This document shows, in pieces, positions 1 through 8,167 of a DNA stretch of 33,113 nt (position 1 is the first letter of the stretch; the number at the start of each line of letters is the position of its first letter). Position numbers and translations under genes: made by a program. Location: the NCBI GenBank assembly GCA_025966225.1, contig JAOPVI010000357.1, positions 1 through 33,113 on the forward strand. Direction: 5' to 3'. Source of the stretch: Mycobacterium sp. GTDB taxonomy: Bacteria > Actinomycetota > Actinomycetes > Mycobacteriales > Mycobacteriaceae. The notes below the pieces were generated by a model that did not search any database, had not been told where the DNA came from, and saw nothing but the letters and a program-made list of their open reading frames with translations.

Positions 1-9
1 CGGCCAACC

Positions 10-342
10 TTAGCCACCGTTAGCCACGGGTTAGCCACGACTTTAGCCACAGCCCCACAGCCGCCTACCTGGCAAAACAGCGTGGCTTAGCCACTTTAGC
101 CAGATCTGGTGCATCTGCGCCAAAAGCGTTAGCCACCTTAGCCATTGGCCTATGAGACGCAAATTAAAGATCTATCTCTCCATAGAGAGTGAGGTGTATG
201 GGCTGTGGGATCGCGACCAGCCCGGATACGCCGGAATTGTGGCTAAAGTGGCTAAGATCAGTGGTTTTCGCTAGTGGAGAGCTGTTTTGGCATGGCTAAA
301 GCACCGGCTAACCGTTGGCTAAAGTTCGCGGATCGTGGCTAA
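10..342. repeat. Inverted array of TTAGCCAC-type octamers
   Basis: Eight copies of TTAGCCA(C/G/T) begin at 10, 20, 31, 43, 87, 96, 129 and 138. Six copies of the reverse complement (NNGGCTAA, four of them GTGGCTAA or ATGGCTAA) begin at 239, 248, 292, 304, 315 and 335. Read outward from the middle, the steps are 9, 44, 12, 11, 10 on the left (from 96) and 9, 44, 12, 11, 20 on the right (from 239). The two sides are therefore diverged inverted copies of one roughly 105-bp block, and 86-102 is an exact 17-base inverted match to 240-256. Copies at 129 and 138 form an extra pair. A small hairpin (CTCTC, 4-nt loop, GAGAG, 176-189) lies near the centre. No gene is visible in 1-354. The function is unknown. 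Confidence 0.85.
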
Positions 343-354
343 AGTAGCCGACGC

Positions 355-690
355 TCACACCGTGTCGGCGGCTGTGGGGTGGAGGGACACCGAATCCTTC
401 TTCCCGGCCTTGGTGTGCACCAGGTAGTTGAGATCCACCAGCAGCGCCACCAACTTGTCGCGACCCGACTTCTGCCGCGCGTACCTCGGGGTGGCGTCGA
501 GCACTGGTCGGGCCCTTCACGGGAGGCGCGGCAGAGGCGGCCGCCGCCATCGGAGCGGTGGCCGGGACGAAATTCCCACACCTCGCCGCGCTGTCGAAGG
601 TTGCGATTCAGACCTCGGTCGAGGCCGACTTCGATGGTGGATTGCGAATGCTGCTCGACGGAATCGCCGTGCGCGCTGCGCCGAAGCGGG
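355..690 (-). pseudogene. Probable degraded gene remnant, unknown family
   Basis: Stretches of protein-like sequence appear in different minus-strand frames. The clearest is a 49-residue tail starting at a GTG at 504 and ending at a TGA at 355-357. It contains the segment DLNYLVHTKAG and is preceded by a stop at 517-519. A second piece at about 520-607, in another frame, reads NFVPATAPMAAAASAAP and has a stop upstream at 608-610. A third frame continues upstream to the end of the Rrf2 gene. This pattern suggests one gene broken by several indels. I do not recognise the family. The alternative is that these are chance open frames in GC-rich DNA. Confidence 0.35.
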
Positions 691-1161
691 CTAGGCGTGC
701 CCGCGCCGCTCTTCCTGGTTGAGGTACTGGCCCGCGAGGTCGGAAACGTGCCTGGGTAGCGATCCGGATGCGACGTCGGCGACGCTGGTCTCTTCCAGCA
801 CCGCACGCATGCTGGCCCGCAGCGCACGCCAGACGTCGGTCAGCGCCGCCGTCGGGCCCGAATATGGCAGGTCACCAAGCCCGATGTCGCGCACGCTGGC
901 CAACGGGCCGTCGATGCAGCGCAACACATCGGCGATGCTGATCTCGGCGGCCGGCTTCGCGAGCTCGTAACCGCCGTCGCGGCCGCGGTGGCTGCGTACC
1001 AACCGGTCGCCGCGAAGGTCGGACAGGATGTCGACGAGGAACTGCGGCGGAATGCCCTGGGCCTTCGCCAGGTCGTCGGTCTTCACCAGCACGTTCTCCC
1101 CGACCGTGGCCAGCTGGATCATGGCCCGGACGGCATACTCCGCCTTGGCCGACATCCTCAT
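691..1161 (-). CDS. Rrf2-family transcriptional regulator (Rv1287-like)
   Basis: A 156-residue DNA-binding protein starting at an ATG at 1161 and opening [14 protein letters not shown], the usual start of Rrf2 winged-helix proteins. The helix-turn-helix covers roughly residues 25-50, followed by the wing with [13 protein letters not shown]. It has only one cysteine (in LRCIDG), so it lacks the three-cysteine Fe-S site of IscR and NsrR. Rrf2 proteins without a cluster include CymR, the cysteine-metabolism regulator of Bacillus. In M. tuberculosis an Rrf2 gene (Rv1287) follows cysN, and here the sulfate-activation operon lies about 3 kb away, so a role in sulfur control is a reasonable inference. 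It is divergent from the nitrilase gene across 60 bp. Family assignment is firm, target unknown. Confidence 0.9.
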   Translation of the reverse strand: MRMSAKAEYAVRAMIQLATVGENVLVKTDDLAKAQGIPPQFLVDILSDLRGDRLVRSHRGRDGGYELAKPAAEISIADVLRCIDGPLASVRDIGLGDLPYSGPTAALTDVWRALRASMRAVLEETSVADVASGSLPRHVSDLAGQYLNQEERRGHA

Positions 1162-1202
1162 GCTGCGAATTGTGCCATCGACGTGGCTGCGAACCCGGCA
1201 AG

Positions 1203-1213
1203 CGTGGTCCACG
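1203..1213. promoter_or_regulatory. Short palindrome between Rrf2 gene and nitrilase gene
   Basis: CGTGG-T-CCACG is a perfect 5-bp-arm palindrome in the 60-bp gap between two divergent genes, ending 8 bp before the nitrilase ATG. It could be a self-regulatory operator for the Rrf2 protein. A palindrome this short can arise by chance in GC-rich DNA. Confidence 0.2.
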
Positions 1214-1221
1214 ATCAATAC

Positions 1222-2049
1222 ATGACTACCCGCGCGACCTGCTGCCAGCTCCCGTTGCACATCGGCGACACCGACGGTAACCGCGTCGCCGCCAGGACGG
1301 CGATCGAGCAGGCCGCCGGCGACGGCGCACAGATAGTCGTGCTGCCGGAACTCGCGTCGTCGGGCTACGTCTTCGCCGATCGGTCCGAACTCGTGTCGCT
1401 GGCCGAGCCCCGCGACGGTCCGTCCGTCACCGAGTGGGCCAATCTCGCGACGGCATTCGGGGTGACCATCGTCGCCGGTTTTCCCGAAGCAGCGGGCGAT
1501 GCGGTCTACAACAGCGCGGCAGTCGTCGACCCGACGGGGCTGCGCGGCGTCTACCGCAAGGCGCACCTCTGGGACACCGAGAACGCGGTGTTCGACCGCG
1601 CCGACGACCTGCCCTTGCTGGTGGATACCGAGCACGGTCGCATCGGCGTGATGATCTGCTACGACGTCGAGTTCCCGGAATGGGTGCGTGCGGTGGCGCT
1701 CGAGGGCGCGGATCTGTTGTGCGCGCCGGTGAACTGGCCGCTGCTGCCAAGACCCGAGGGCGAACGACCCACCGAGCTGGTGCGGGTTCTGGCGGGTGCG
1801 GGCATGAACCGGATGCCCATCGCGGTGTGCGATCGCGCGGGCGTGGAGCGCGGGCAGCACTGGATCGGCGGCAGCGTGATCACCGATGCCGACGGCTATC
1901 CGCTGGCGATCGCCGAGTTCGGCAAGCCGGGCAACATCACCGCCGACGTCGACTTGGCGGAATCGCGGATCAAGAAGTTCAACGAACACAACGACGTCCA
2001 CGGCGACCGGCGCACCGACCTGTACCGCCGCACCTCGCTACTGGATTGA
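1222..2049 (+). CDS. Nitrilase-superfamily carbon-nitrogen hydrolase
   Basis: A 275-residue cytoplasmic hydrolase of amide or nitrile C-N bonds. The Glu-Lys-Cys triad is visible: E43 in [10 protein letters not shown]113 in YRKAHLW, and C146 in ICYDVEFPE. Length and motif spacing fit the aliphatic-amidase and omega-amidase-like branches, but the substrate cannot be read from sequence. The ATG at 1222 is chosen because homology starts at once ([15 protein letters not shown]). The open frame extends further upstream but there overlaps the divergent regulator. The 3' end overlaps the convergent FMN-protein gene by 12 bp. With the isochorismatase-family hydrolase nearby it forms a small amide-hydrolysis neighbourhood. 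Confidence 0.9.
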   Translation: MTTRATCCQLPLHIGDTDGNRVAARTAIEQAAGDGAQIVVLPELASSGYVFADRSELVSLAEPRDGPSVTEWANLATAFGVTIVAGFPEAAGDAVYNSAAVVDPTGLRGVYRKAHLWDTENAVFDRADDLPLLVDTEHGRIGVMICYDVEFPEWVRAVALEGADLLCAPVNWPLLPRPEGERPTELVRVLAGAGMNRMPIAVCDRAGVERGQHWIGGSVITDADGYPLAIAEFGKPGNITADVDLAESRIKKFNEHNDVHGDRRTDLYRRTSLLD

Positions 2050-2718
2050 CGGCGGCTCGGCGCCCGACACTCCGGATAGCGCGCGCACCGACTCGGGCAC
2101 TGGTGTCGCCGGGCCGCAGTCCGGGGCGGGCAGCGGTGCGCCGTATGCGACGGACATCGGGACGACGCCCGCCCAGACGCCGGAGGCGATGTCCTCGTCG
2201 GGGTCTTCTGACCAGCCGTCGCTGACCTTCAGTGACCAGTTCTCCAGACCGATCGGCATCCGCAATGCCATGGTCGCAGCGAGTTCCTTGCGAGTGCTGG
2301 TGCGCACTTCGTGGACCCGGCCGGGGAGAAACGAGTCGGTCAGCGTGTTCAAGTAGCCGATCTTCTCGTCCTCGGGCACCACCTCGAAGACGCCGAAGAG
2401 GGCTGCACTGCGGTAGCGGAACGACGACTCGAATCCGCTGCGGGCCACGATGAGCCCGTCCAAGGCCGTCACCGATACGGCCGCAGGCGCCCCGCTGGCC
2501 AGCGCACGCATCCAGGGCGAACCCGTCGATCCGTGGATGACCAACTCGTCGGCGATGCGGGCGAACCCGGTCGGGAAGATCACCGGATGCCCGTCGCGCA
2601 TCAGGGCGACGGTGGCCAGCGGAGTGCTGTCCAGGAGTTCGTCGAGGCCGCTGCGGGAGGGTTTCTGAAGCTCGCTGAGCCTGCTGATATTCGTCGCAGG
2701 AAGTGGTGGCCGAGTCAT
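2038..2718 (-). CDS. Pyridoxamine-5'-phosphate-oxidase-like FMN split-barrel protein
   Basis: A 226-residue protein of the flavin-binding split-barrel type. The N-terminal half has the usual pattern DELLDSTPLATVALMRDGHPVIFPTGFARI, then a strand pair with ELVIHGSTGSPWMRAL and a central AAVSVTALDGLIVARSG. The C-terminal region has the conserved-looking tryptophans of this group (NWSLKVSDGWSEDPDEDIASGVWAG). Members bind FMN, F420 or haem, and many are uncharacterised, so no reaction is claimed. It is the second gene of a two-gene operon, 7 bp after the isochorismatase-family gene. Confidence 0.8.
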   Translation of the reverse strand: MTRPPLPATNISRLSELQKPSRSGLDELLDSTPLATVALMRDGHPVIFPTGFARIADELVIHGSTGSPWMRALASGAPAAVSVTALDGLIVARSGFESSFRYRSAALFGVFEVVPEDEKIGYLNTLTDSFLPGRVHEVRTSTRKELAATMALRMPIGLENWSLKVSDGWSEDPDEDIASGVWAGVVPMSVAYGAPLPAPDCGPATPVPESVRALSGVSGAEPPSIQ

Positions 2719-2725
2719 GGATGGC

Positions 2726-3322
2726 TCAGTTCGGGAGCTCGGCCTCGTCGGCGACGACGATGGCGAACAGGTCGGACATCGCGGCCAGGCTGGCGTCCTG
2801 AATCAGGTTGGCGGGCAGGGGCTTACCGTAGACGTCCGGTAGTGAGCGGGTCGCCGTCGCGGCGGCCACCACCGTAGGTGCGTAGCCGAGGTTGAACGCA
2901 CCGCGGGCCGTCGAGTTGACGCACATGTGCGTCATGAAGCCCGCCAGCACCAGGTTGCTCGCGCCGAGCGCCTTTAGCCGGTCGTCGAGATCGGTCTGGA
3001 CGAACGAGTTCGGGTATTGCTTGACGACGACGGGCTCACCCTCGCGCGGCGCGACCTGCGCGACGATGGCCCCGCTCTCGCCTTCGACGTCGTAGAGCGA
3101 TCCGGGCCCGTCGGAGTGCTGGATGTGGATGATGGGGATGCCCGCCGACCGGGCCCGCTCGAGCAGCGTCGCGGCCTGCTCAAGCGCGGCGGCGACGCCG
3201 TCGAGCTCCATCACTCCCTGCGTGTAGGTGTGCTGGCAGTCGATCAGCACCAGGGTCGATTCGGCCAGGGCGGAGGGGCGACTGGGCAGGCTGGCCAGTT
3301 CACGCAGCGTCGGTCTCGTCAC
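2726..3322 (-). CDS. Isochorismatase-family cysteine hydrolase
   Basis: A 198-residue protein starting with GTG at 3322. The cysteine-hydrolase triad is visible: D28 in [11 protein letters not shown]101 in [10 protein letters not shown] and C134 in [16 protein letters not shown]. The [13 protein letters not shown] block is typical of the nicotinamidase/isochorismatase group, whose members hydrolyse amides, carbamates, or in isochorismatase a vinyl ether. The substrate is unknown, and the protein lacks the ArCP domain of siderophore isochorismatases. It is the first gene of the operon with the FMN protein and divergent from the SDR gene across 92 bp. Confidence 0.9.
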   Translation of the reverse strand: MTRPTLRELASLPSRPSALAESTLVLIDCQHTYTQGVMELDGVAAALEQAATLLERARSAGIPIIHIQHSDGPGSLYDVEGESGAIVAQVAPREGEPVVVKQYPNSFVQTDLDDRLKALGASNLVLAGFMTHMCVNSTARGAFNLGYAPTVVAAATATRSLPDVYGKPLPANLIQDASLAAMSDLFAIVVADEAELPN

Positions 3323-3414
3323 CCTGCGAGCGTAGTCAGCTCGAAGCGACTTGCTCGATGAGTTTCACCGAACGTCGTGGTCTCCTTCTCGAGGCCGAAT
3401 TTGGAGGTAGGTGC

Positions 3415-4233
3415 ATGGGTGCGCTGGACGGCAGGACAGCACTGATCACAGGAGGTGCGCGCGGGCAGGGCCGGGCGCACGCGACGACACTGGCCCGCGA
3501 GGGCGCCGACATCGTGATGTGCGACGTCGCAGCGGCGGTCGAAGACGTCGAGTACGCGCCCGCCACGCCCGCCGACGTCCAGCAGACGGTCGAGGAAGTA
3601 GAGGCCCACGGTCGACGCTGCCTGGCGGTGACGGCCGACGTCAGGGACCTGGCGGCGATGCAGAAGCTGGCCACCACGGCGATGGAGGCCTTCGGGAGGC
3701 TTGACATCGTGGTCGCGAACGCCGGGATCGCCACCGGCGCTCCGATCGCAACGATGTCGGAACAACGTTGGCGGACCATGATCGACGTCAACCTCACCGG
3801 TGTGTTCAACACCTTCAGGGCGGTGCTCCCCCACATGATCGAACGCGGAGCTGGACGACTCGTCGCGACCTCGTCGCTCGTCGCCAGCACCGGGGCAACC
3901 AATTCGGGCCACTACGCGGCCGCCAAGGCCGGGGTGGTGGCACTGGTGAAGTCGTTGGCATACGAGGTCGCCGAACACGGAATCACCGTCAATGCAGTGC
4001 TGCCCGCCGGGGTGAACACCGCGATGATCCACAATCCGGGCATCTACCGGATGATCCGACCGGATCTGGAGCACCCGACCCGGGCCGACGCCGAGGAGAT
4101 CTTCGCGCAGGGTCGGCCGCGCCCCGGTCTCCTCGAGCCGGAGGACGTCGCCAACGCCGTGCTGTACCTGGTGTCGGACCAGGGCCGCTGTCGATCGGGC
4201 GAATCAATCACGCTGGCCAACGGACTGGACTAA
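3415..4233 (+). CDS. SDR-family oxidoreductase, mycofactocin-coupled type
   Basis: A 272-residue short-chain dehydrogenase. [12 protein letters not shown] (from residue 12) is the form of the nucleotide-binding motif seen in the mycofactocin-associated subfamily, and residues about 39-66 carry that subfamily's extra segment after the second strand. The catalytic set is visible as N126, S154, Y167 and K171 (HYAAAKAG). Known members keep a tightly bound NAD and pass electrons to mycofactocin rather than to free NAD; that this protein does so is inference. The ATG at 3415 is preferred over 3358 because it has GGAGGT at 3403-3408 and begins the family-typical MGALDGR. The substrate is probably an alcohol. 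Confidence 0.88.
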   Translation: MGALDGRTALITGGARGQGRAHATTLAREGADIVMCDVAAAVEDVEYAPATPADVQQTVEEVEAHGRRCLAVTADVRDLAAMQKLATTAMEAFGRLDIVVANAGIATGAPIATMSEQRWRTMIDVNLTGVFNTFRAVLPHMIERGAGRLVATSSLVASTGATNSGHYAAAKAGVVALVKSLAYEVAEHGITVNAVLPAGVNTAMIHNPGIYRMIRPDLEHPTRADAEEIFAQGRPRPGLLEPEDVANAVLYLVSDQGRCRSGESITLANGLD

Positions 4234-4326
4234 GCGCGCCAGTTTGATGCGATGTCACCGCCGAGCAAGGCCTGCTTCAGCGCGACCACCCATATGAACG
4301 AAGCCCTTCACGAGCACCGCCGCCAG

Positions 4327-5070
4327 TCAGGCCGTAGTGACGGCGAGCACCGCATCCGCCACCTCGGGGCGGCACACGATGAGGTCGGGCAGCAGCACGT
4401 CGGTTTGGTTGTAGACCAATGGCGACCCATCGATGCGCGAGGTGAACAGGCCCGCCGCACGAGCGACCGCGACCGGCGCCGCGGAATCCCATTCGTACTG
4501 ACCGCCCGCGTGCACGTAGACGTCCGCAATGCCCTGCACCACGGACGCGACCTTGGCTCCCGCCGAACCCATTTCGACGAGCGTGCCGTTCAGCGCGTCG
4601 CGCACCGCCAGTGCCACCGCGGGAGGCCGGGTCCGCGACACGACGATCCGCGGCCTGGCCGGCGCGGCGGGTGGGGCGGCCACGTCCGGCGTCGCAAGCG
4701 TGACGCCCTGCGCCGGAAGTGCGACCGCTCCGGCGACCAGTTCGCCGGACTGCCACAGCGCCACGTGTACCGCCCAGTCGTCGCGCCCGAGTTCCGAGAA
4801 CTCCCGCGTGCCGTCCAGCGGGTCGACGATCCACACCCGGTCCGCGGTCAGCCGCGCCGAGTTCGCCTTCTCCGCTTCGGAGGCTTCTTCGGACAGCACG
4901 GCGTCGGCGGGTCGCTCCTTCGCAAGCGCTTCCATCAGGTAGACGTGGGAACGCTTGTCCCCCTCTGCCTTCCGTTCACCTGCGGTGGCGTCGGCGAGTT
5001 CCGTACGTACGCCGAGCAGCAGTTCACCGGCCCGTGTTGCCAGCGCTGCGGCGAGCTCGTGGTCGTTCAC
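4327..5070 (-). CDS. cysQ: CysQ, 3'(2'),5'-bisphosphate nucleotidase
   Basis: An inositol-monophosphatase-family phosphatase of about 247 residues. Metal-binding motifs are clear: VLSEEAS, then VDPLDGTREFSELGRDDWAVH, then the C-terminal YEWDSAAP. This combination is close to M. tuberculosis CysQ (Rv2131c). The enzyme clears 3'-phosphoadenosine 5'-phosphate or related products left by sulfotransfer. It lies 28 bp after cysNC, so it is probably co-transcribed with cysDNC, whereas in M. tuberculosis cysQ lies elsewhere. The GTG at 5070 gives the family-like start VNDHELAAAL; an ATG at 5091, 7 bp after cysNC, is the alternative and adds seven residues. Confidence 0.88.
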   Translation of the reverse strand: MNDHELAAALATRAGELLLGVRTELADATAGERKAEGDKRSHVYLMEALAKERPADAVLSEEASEAEKANSARLTADRVWIVDPLDGTREFSELGRDDWAVHVALWQSGELVAGAVALPAQGVTLATPDVAAPPAAPARPRIVVSRTRPPAVALAVRDALNGTLVEMGSAGAKVASVVQGIADVYVHAGGQYEWDSAAPVAVARAAGLFTSRIDGSPLVYNQTDVLLPDLIVCRPEVADAVLAVTTA

Positions 5071-5098
5071 CGTGCTCCGTTCTTCGCGCAAGCGCTAT

Positions 5099-6949
5099 TC
5101 ACTGCTTGGCGTCGATCATGTCGATCACCAGTTGGGCCAGGCCCTCCACCGACTGCTCCGGAGTGAGCCGCAGGTCGGGTTTCTTCGGCCGCTGGTAGGG
5201 ACTGTCGATTCCGGTGAAGTGGGTGATCTCCCCCGCGCGCGCCTTGGCATAGAGCCCCTTGGGATCTCGGCGCTCGCAGTCCTCCAGCGGGGTATCGCAG
5301 AACACCTCGTAGAAGTCGTAGCCCTGATCGGCGTGCACCTTGCGGGCCAGCGCGCGATGCTCTTCGAGCGGACTGATGGCAGGCACCAGCACGATCTGCC
5401 CGGAGTCGGCGAGCAACGTCGCGATGTGCGCCAGCCTGCGCAGGTTCTCCGCCCGGTCGTCCATCGTGAACCCGAGGTCGGCGTTGAGCCCGTGGCGCAG
5501 ATTGTCGCCGTCGAGAACGTATGCGGGACGGCCGCTTTCGAGCAGCTTCTGCTCGACCAGCATGGCCACCGAGGACTTGCCAGAACCAGACAGCCCGGTG
5601 AACCACACCGTGCTGCCCCTGGACAGCCGGTCTTGCGCCGTGACGAGATTCTGATGCCGCACCGCATTCGGGGTGGCCGAGCGCGTCGCTGCGGGGGTGG
5701 TGTCACGCACCATGCCCGCCGCAACGGTGCCGTTGGTGTCGGGATCGATCAGGATGAACGACCCGATGGCAGCGTTGCGCGAGTACTCGTCGAGCAAGAG
5801 CGGCACCTGCGTGCGCAACGTGACGCGGCCAAGTTCGTTGATCTTCAACGCCGTTGCGCTCTTGTCGCGGTGCAGCGTGTTGACGTCCAGCCGGTAGTCC
5901 AGCGCCGTCACTCTGGCGCGGGTGGTTCGCGTGGTGTGCTTGATGATGTAGTCGCGACCGGGTTCGAGCGACGTTTCGTCGGCCATCCAGCACACCGTCG
6001 CGTCGAAGTCCTGCGTGACATGGGGCTGGTTGTTGGGCCGCGCGATCATGTCGCCGCGCGAGATGTCGATGTCTTCGGCGAGGCTGATCGACACGGCCAT
6101 CGACGCGAACGCCTCCGTGAGCGGTCCACTGGGACCCTCGATCTCGGTGATGCGGGTGGTCTTTCCGGCTGGGAGCACCACGACCTCGTCGCCGGGACGC
6201 ATGACGCCGCTGGCGATGGTGCCCGCGTAGCTGCGGTGGTCGGCGTGCTCGCGTGTCTGCGGCCGGATGACGTACTGCACGGGGAATCGGACGTCGACCA
6301 GATTGCGGTCACCTGCGATGTAGACCTCTTCGAGGTGCGACAGGAGTGCCGGACCCTCGTACCACGGTGCGACGTCCGACTTGGTGACGACGTTGTCACC
6401 CTTGAGCGCCGACAGCGGAATGGTCGTGACGTCCTGGATGTCGAGGCGCGCGGCGAACTCGTGGAAGTCGTCGCGAATCTTCTCGAACCGCTCCTGGTCC
6501 CAGTCGACGAGGTCCATCTTGTTGACCGCCAACACGATGTGCTGGATGCCGAGCAGGGACGCCAGGAACGCGTGCCGCCGCGACTGTTCCAACAGCCCGT
6601 GGCGAGCGTCGACGAGCACGATCACCAACTGTGCCGTCGAGGCCCCGGTGACCATGTTGCGCGTGTACTGCACGTGGCCAGGAGTGTCGGCGATGATGAA
6701 TTTCCGCTTGGCCGTGGCGAAGTAGCGGTACGCGACGTCGATCGTGATGCCCTGTTCACGCTCGGCGCGCAGGCCGTCGGTCACCAACGCAAGGTCGGTG
6801 TAGTCGTGTCCGCGCTCCTTCGAGGTGCGCTCCACGGAGGCCAGTTGATCCTCCATGACGGCCTTGGAGTCGAAGAGCAGGCGGCCGATGAGCGTCGACT
6901 TGCCGTCATCGACCGAACCGGCGGTTGCGAGCCGCAATAACGTCGCCAT
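5099..6949 (-). CDS. cysN/cysC: CysNC: ATP sulfurylase large subunit fused to APS kinase
   Basis: A 616-residue bifunctional sulfate-activation enzyme. The N-terminal part is the GTPase subunit of ATP sulfurylase: G1 loop GSVDDGKS (residues 11-18), DTPGHVQY, and NKMDLVD. It couples GTP hydrolysis to making adenosine 5'-phosphosulfate with CysD. From about residue 449 an APS kinase domain follows, with Walker A GLSGSGKS (452-459), DGDNLRHGLN and ISPLEEHR, giving PAPS. Length matches the fused mycobacterial enzyme (614 residues in M. tuberculosis). It sits 33 bp after cysD and just before cysQ in one leftward operon. APS feeds cysteine synthesis and PAPS feeds sulfated metabolites. Confidence 0.97.
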   Translation of the reverse strand: MATLLRLATAGSVDDGKSTLIGRLLFDSKAVMEDQLASVERTSKERGHDYTDLALVTDGLRAEREQGITIDVAYRYFATAKRKFIIADTPGHVQYTRNMVTGASTAQLVIVLVDARHGLLEQSRRHAFLASLLGIQHIVLAVNKMDLVDWDQERFEKIRDDFHEFAARLDIQDVTTIPLSALKGDNVVTKSDVAPWYEGPALLSHLEEVYIAGDRNLVDVRFPVQYVIRPQTREHADHRSYAGTIASGVMRPGDEVVVLPAGKTTRITEIEGPSGPLTEAFASMAVSISLAEDIDISRGDMIARPNNQPHVTQDFDATVCWMADETSLEPGRDYIIKHTTRTTRARVTALDYRLDVNTLHRDKSATALKINELGRVTLRTQVPLLLDEYSRNAAIGSFILIDPDTNGTVAAGMVRDTTPAATRSATPNAVRHQNLVTAQDRLSRGSTVWFTGLSGSGKSSVAMLVEQKLLESGRPAYVLDGDNLRHGLNADLGFTMDDRAENLRRLAHIATLLADSGQIVLVPAISPLEEHRALARKVHADQGYDFYEVFCDTPLEDCERRDPKGLYAKARAGEITHFTGIDSPYQRPKKPDLRLTPEQSVEGLAQLVIDMIDAKQ

Positions 6950-6982
6950 GCTATTTCCCCCGTCGCTTCGCTCGCCCCAACA

Positions 6983-7912
6983 TCAGAAGTAGCCCTCTCG
7001 CTTGCGGTCTTCCATGCCGGCCTCGGAGATCCGATCATCGGCGCGCGTGGCGCCACGTTCGGTCAGCCTCGAGACCGCGGTCTCGGCGATCACCTCGGAC
7101 ACCGTTCCTGCGGTCGATTCCACGCAGCCGGTGCAGGTGACGTCGCCGACGGTGCGGAATCGCACGACCTTCTCGACGACCTCCTCGTCCTTGCGCGGCT
7201 GCAGGTACTTGTGCAAGGCCAGCAACATTCCGTCACGTTCGAAGACTTGGCGCGCGTGCGCGTAGTAGATCGACGGTAGCTTGATCTTCTCGGCGCCGAT
7301 GTAGGACCAGATGTCGAATTCGGTCCAGTTCGAGATCGGGAACGCCCTGATGTGCTCACCCTTGTGGTGACGCCCGTTGTAGAGGTTCCACAGTTCGGGG
7401 CGTTGCGCCTTGGGGTCCCACTGACCGAACTCGTCGCGGAAGCTGAACACGCGCTCCTTGGCGCGGGCCTTTTCCTCGTCGCGGCGGGCGCCACCGAAGG
7501 CGGCGTCGAACTTGTTCTCGCGGATGGCCCTGAGCAGCGTGAAGGTCTGCATCGGGTTGCGTGACGGGATGGTCTCGACGACGCGCCCCGCGTCGATGTC
7601 GTCCTGCACCTTGGCCACGACGAGCCGTACCCCGCTCTCCGCGACGAGCTCGTCGCGGACCTGGAGCACCTCGTCGAAGTTGTGGCCGGTGTCGACGTGC
7701 ATCACCGGGAACGGCAGCCGACCGGGCCGGAACGCCTTGATGGCCAGGTGCAGCATGACGATCGAATCCTTGCCGCCGGAGAACAGCAGCACGGGCTTCT
7801 CGAACTCCGCCGCGACCTCGCGGATGATGTGGATGGCCTCGGCTTCGAGCGACCTCAGGTGGCTGAGTTCATACTTGCCGACCGGCTGATCGAGGTCTGT
7901 CGGCGCCGTCAT
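6983..7912 (-). CDS. cysD: CysD, ATP sulfurylase small subunit
   Basis: A 309-residue PP-loop adenylyltransferase that makes APS from ATP and sulfate in complex with CysN. The ATP-pyrophosphatase loop SGGKDS is at residues 45-50. The family segments AFGGARRDEEKARAKERVFSF (residues in the middle) and the C-terminal TCTGCVESTA-type block are present in order. The start is the ATG at 7912 with AGAGGAAG just upstream as ribosome binding site. It is the first gene of cysD-cysNC-cysQ, with a sigma-A-like promoter upstream. Confidence 0.97.
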   Translation of the reverse strand: MTAPTDLDQPVGKYELSHLRSLEAEAIHIIREVAAEFEKPVLLFSGGKDSIVMLHLAIKAFRPGRLPFPVMHVDTGHNFDEVLQVRDELVAESGVRLVVAKVQDDIDAGRVVETIPSRNPMQTFTLLRAIRENKFDAAFGGARRDEEKARAKERVFSFRDEFGQWDPKAQRPELWNLYNGRHHKGEHIRAFPISNWTEFDIWSYIGAEKIKLPSIYYAHARQVFERDGMLLALHKYLQPRKDEEVVEKVVRFRTVGDVTCTGCVESTAGTVSEVIAETAVSRLTERGATRADDRISEAGMEDRKREGYF

Positions 7913-7936
7913 GACTTCCTCTTTAAGTTGGTAGAG

Positions 7937-7962
7937 TTAGCCAGGTTTACAATCATAGCCAA
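7937..7962 (-). promoter_or_regulatory. Two TGGCTA motifs in the cysD leader
   Basis: On the minus strand the predicted untranslated leader of cysD contains TTGGCTA (7956-7962) and CTGGCTAA (7937-7944). They resemble the octamer array at the left end of the window. The similarity is short and may be coincidence; no binding protein is known to me. Confidence 0.2.
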
Positions 7963-7963
7963 G

Positions 7964-7993
7964 AATGTACGGCGGCACGCGGCGACGTGTCAA
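7964..7993 (-). promoter_or_regulatory. Predicted sigma-A promoter of cysD-cysNC-cysQ
   Basis: On the minus strand a perfect TTGACA (plus-strand 7988-7993) is followed after 18 nt by TACATT (7964-7969), which fits the TAnnnT minus-10 pattern. Transcription would start near 7957, leaving a leader of about 45 nt before the cysD ATG at 7912. Confidence 0.6.
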
Positions 7994-8115
7994 CGGCGCT
8001 GGTTCGAATGGGGCGCACAGCGGTCGCGGTCCGTGCGCGATGAGAATGTCACGACGGATCGGGCGGGGCGGGCGTCGCCAGATTCACGCTCGAGCCAGAC
8101 GGGACGTCCGTCAGC

Positions 8116-8142
8116 GATTACGTTATGGTGTGAAACGTAATC
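8116..8142. promoter_or_regulatory. Inverted repeat, probable TetR operator
   Basis: GATTACGTT (8116-8124) and AACGTAATC (8134-8142) are perfect 9-bp arms with a 9-nt spacer, 25 bp upstream of the TetR-family ATG at 8168. A possible minus-10 (TATGGT, 8124-8129) lies inside it, so binding would block the regulator's own promoter. The arm length and position are typical of TetR-family autoregulation. It also lies between this gene and the divergent cysD promoter. Confidence 0.6.
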
Positions 8143-8167
8143 AACCCGTTCGGATAGGGGGCCGGCC

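Noticed and set aside
10..342. Reading the octamer array as DnaA boxes or an IdeR box
   Set aside because: TTAGCCAC differs from the DnaA box TTATCCAC at one position and this position is constant in all copies. The IdeR box is a different 19-bp palindrome. Neither dnaA nor iron genes are near.
10..342. A CRISPR array
   Set aside because: The repeats are only 8 bp, spaced 9-44 bp, and occur in both orientations. No cas genes are near.
4955..6940. 661-codon open frame on the plus strand opposite cysNC
   Set aside because: It is the antisense shadow of a strongly recognisable CysNC gene and has no family-like sequence. Long antisense frames are common in GC-rich DNA.
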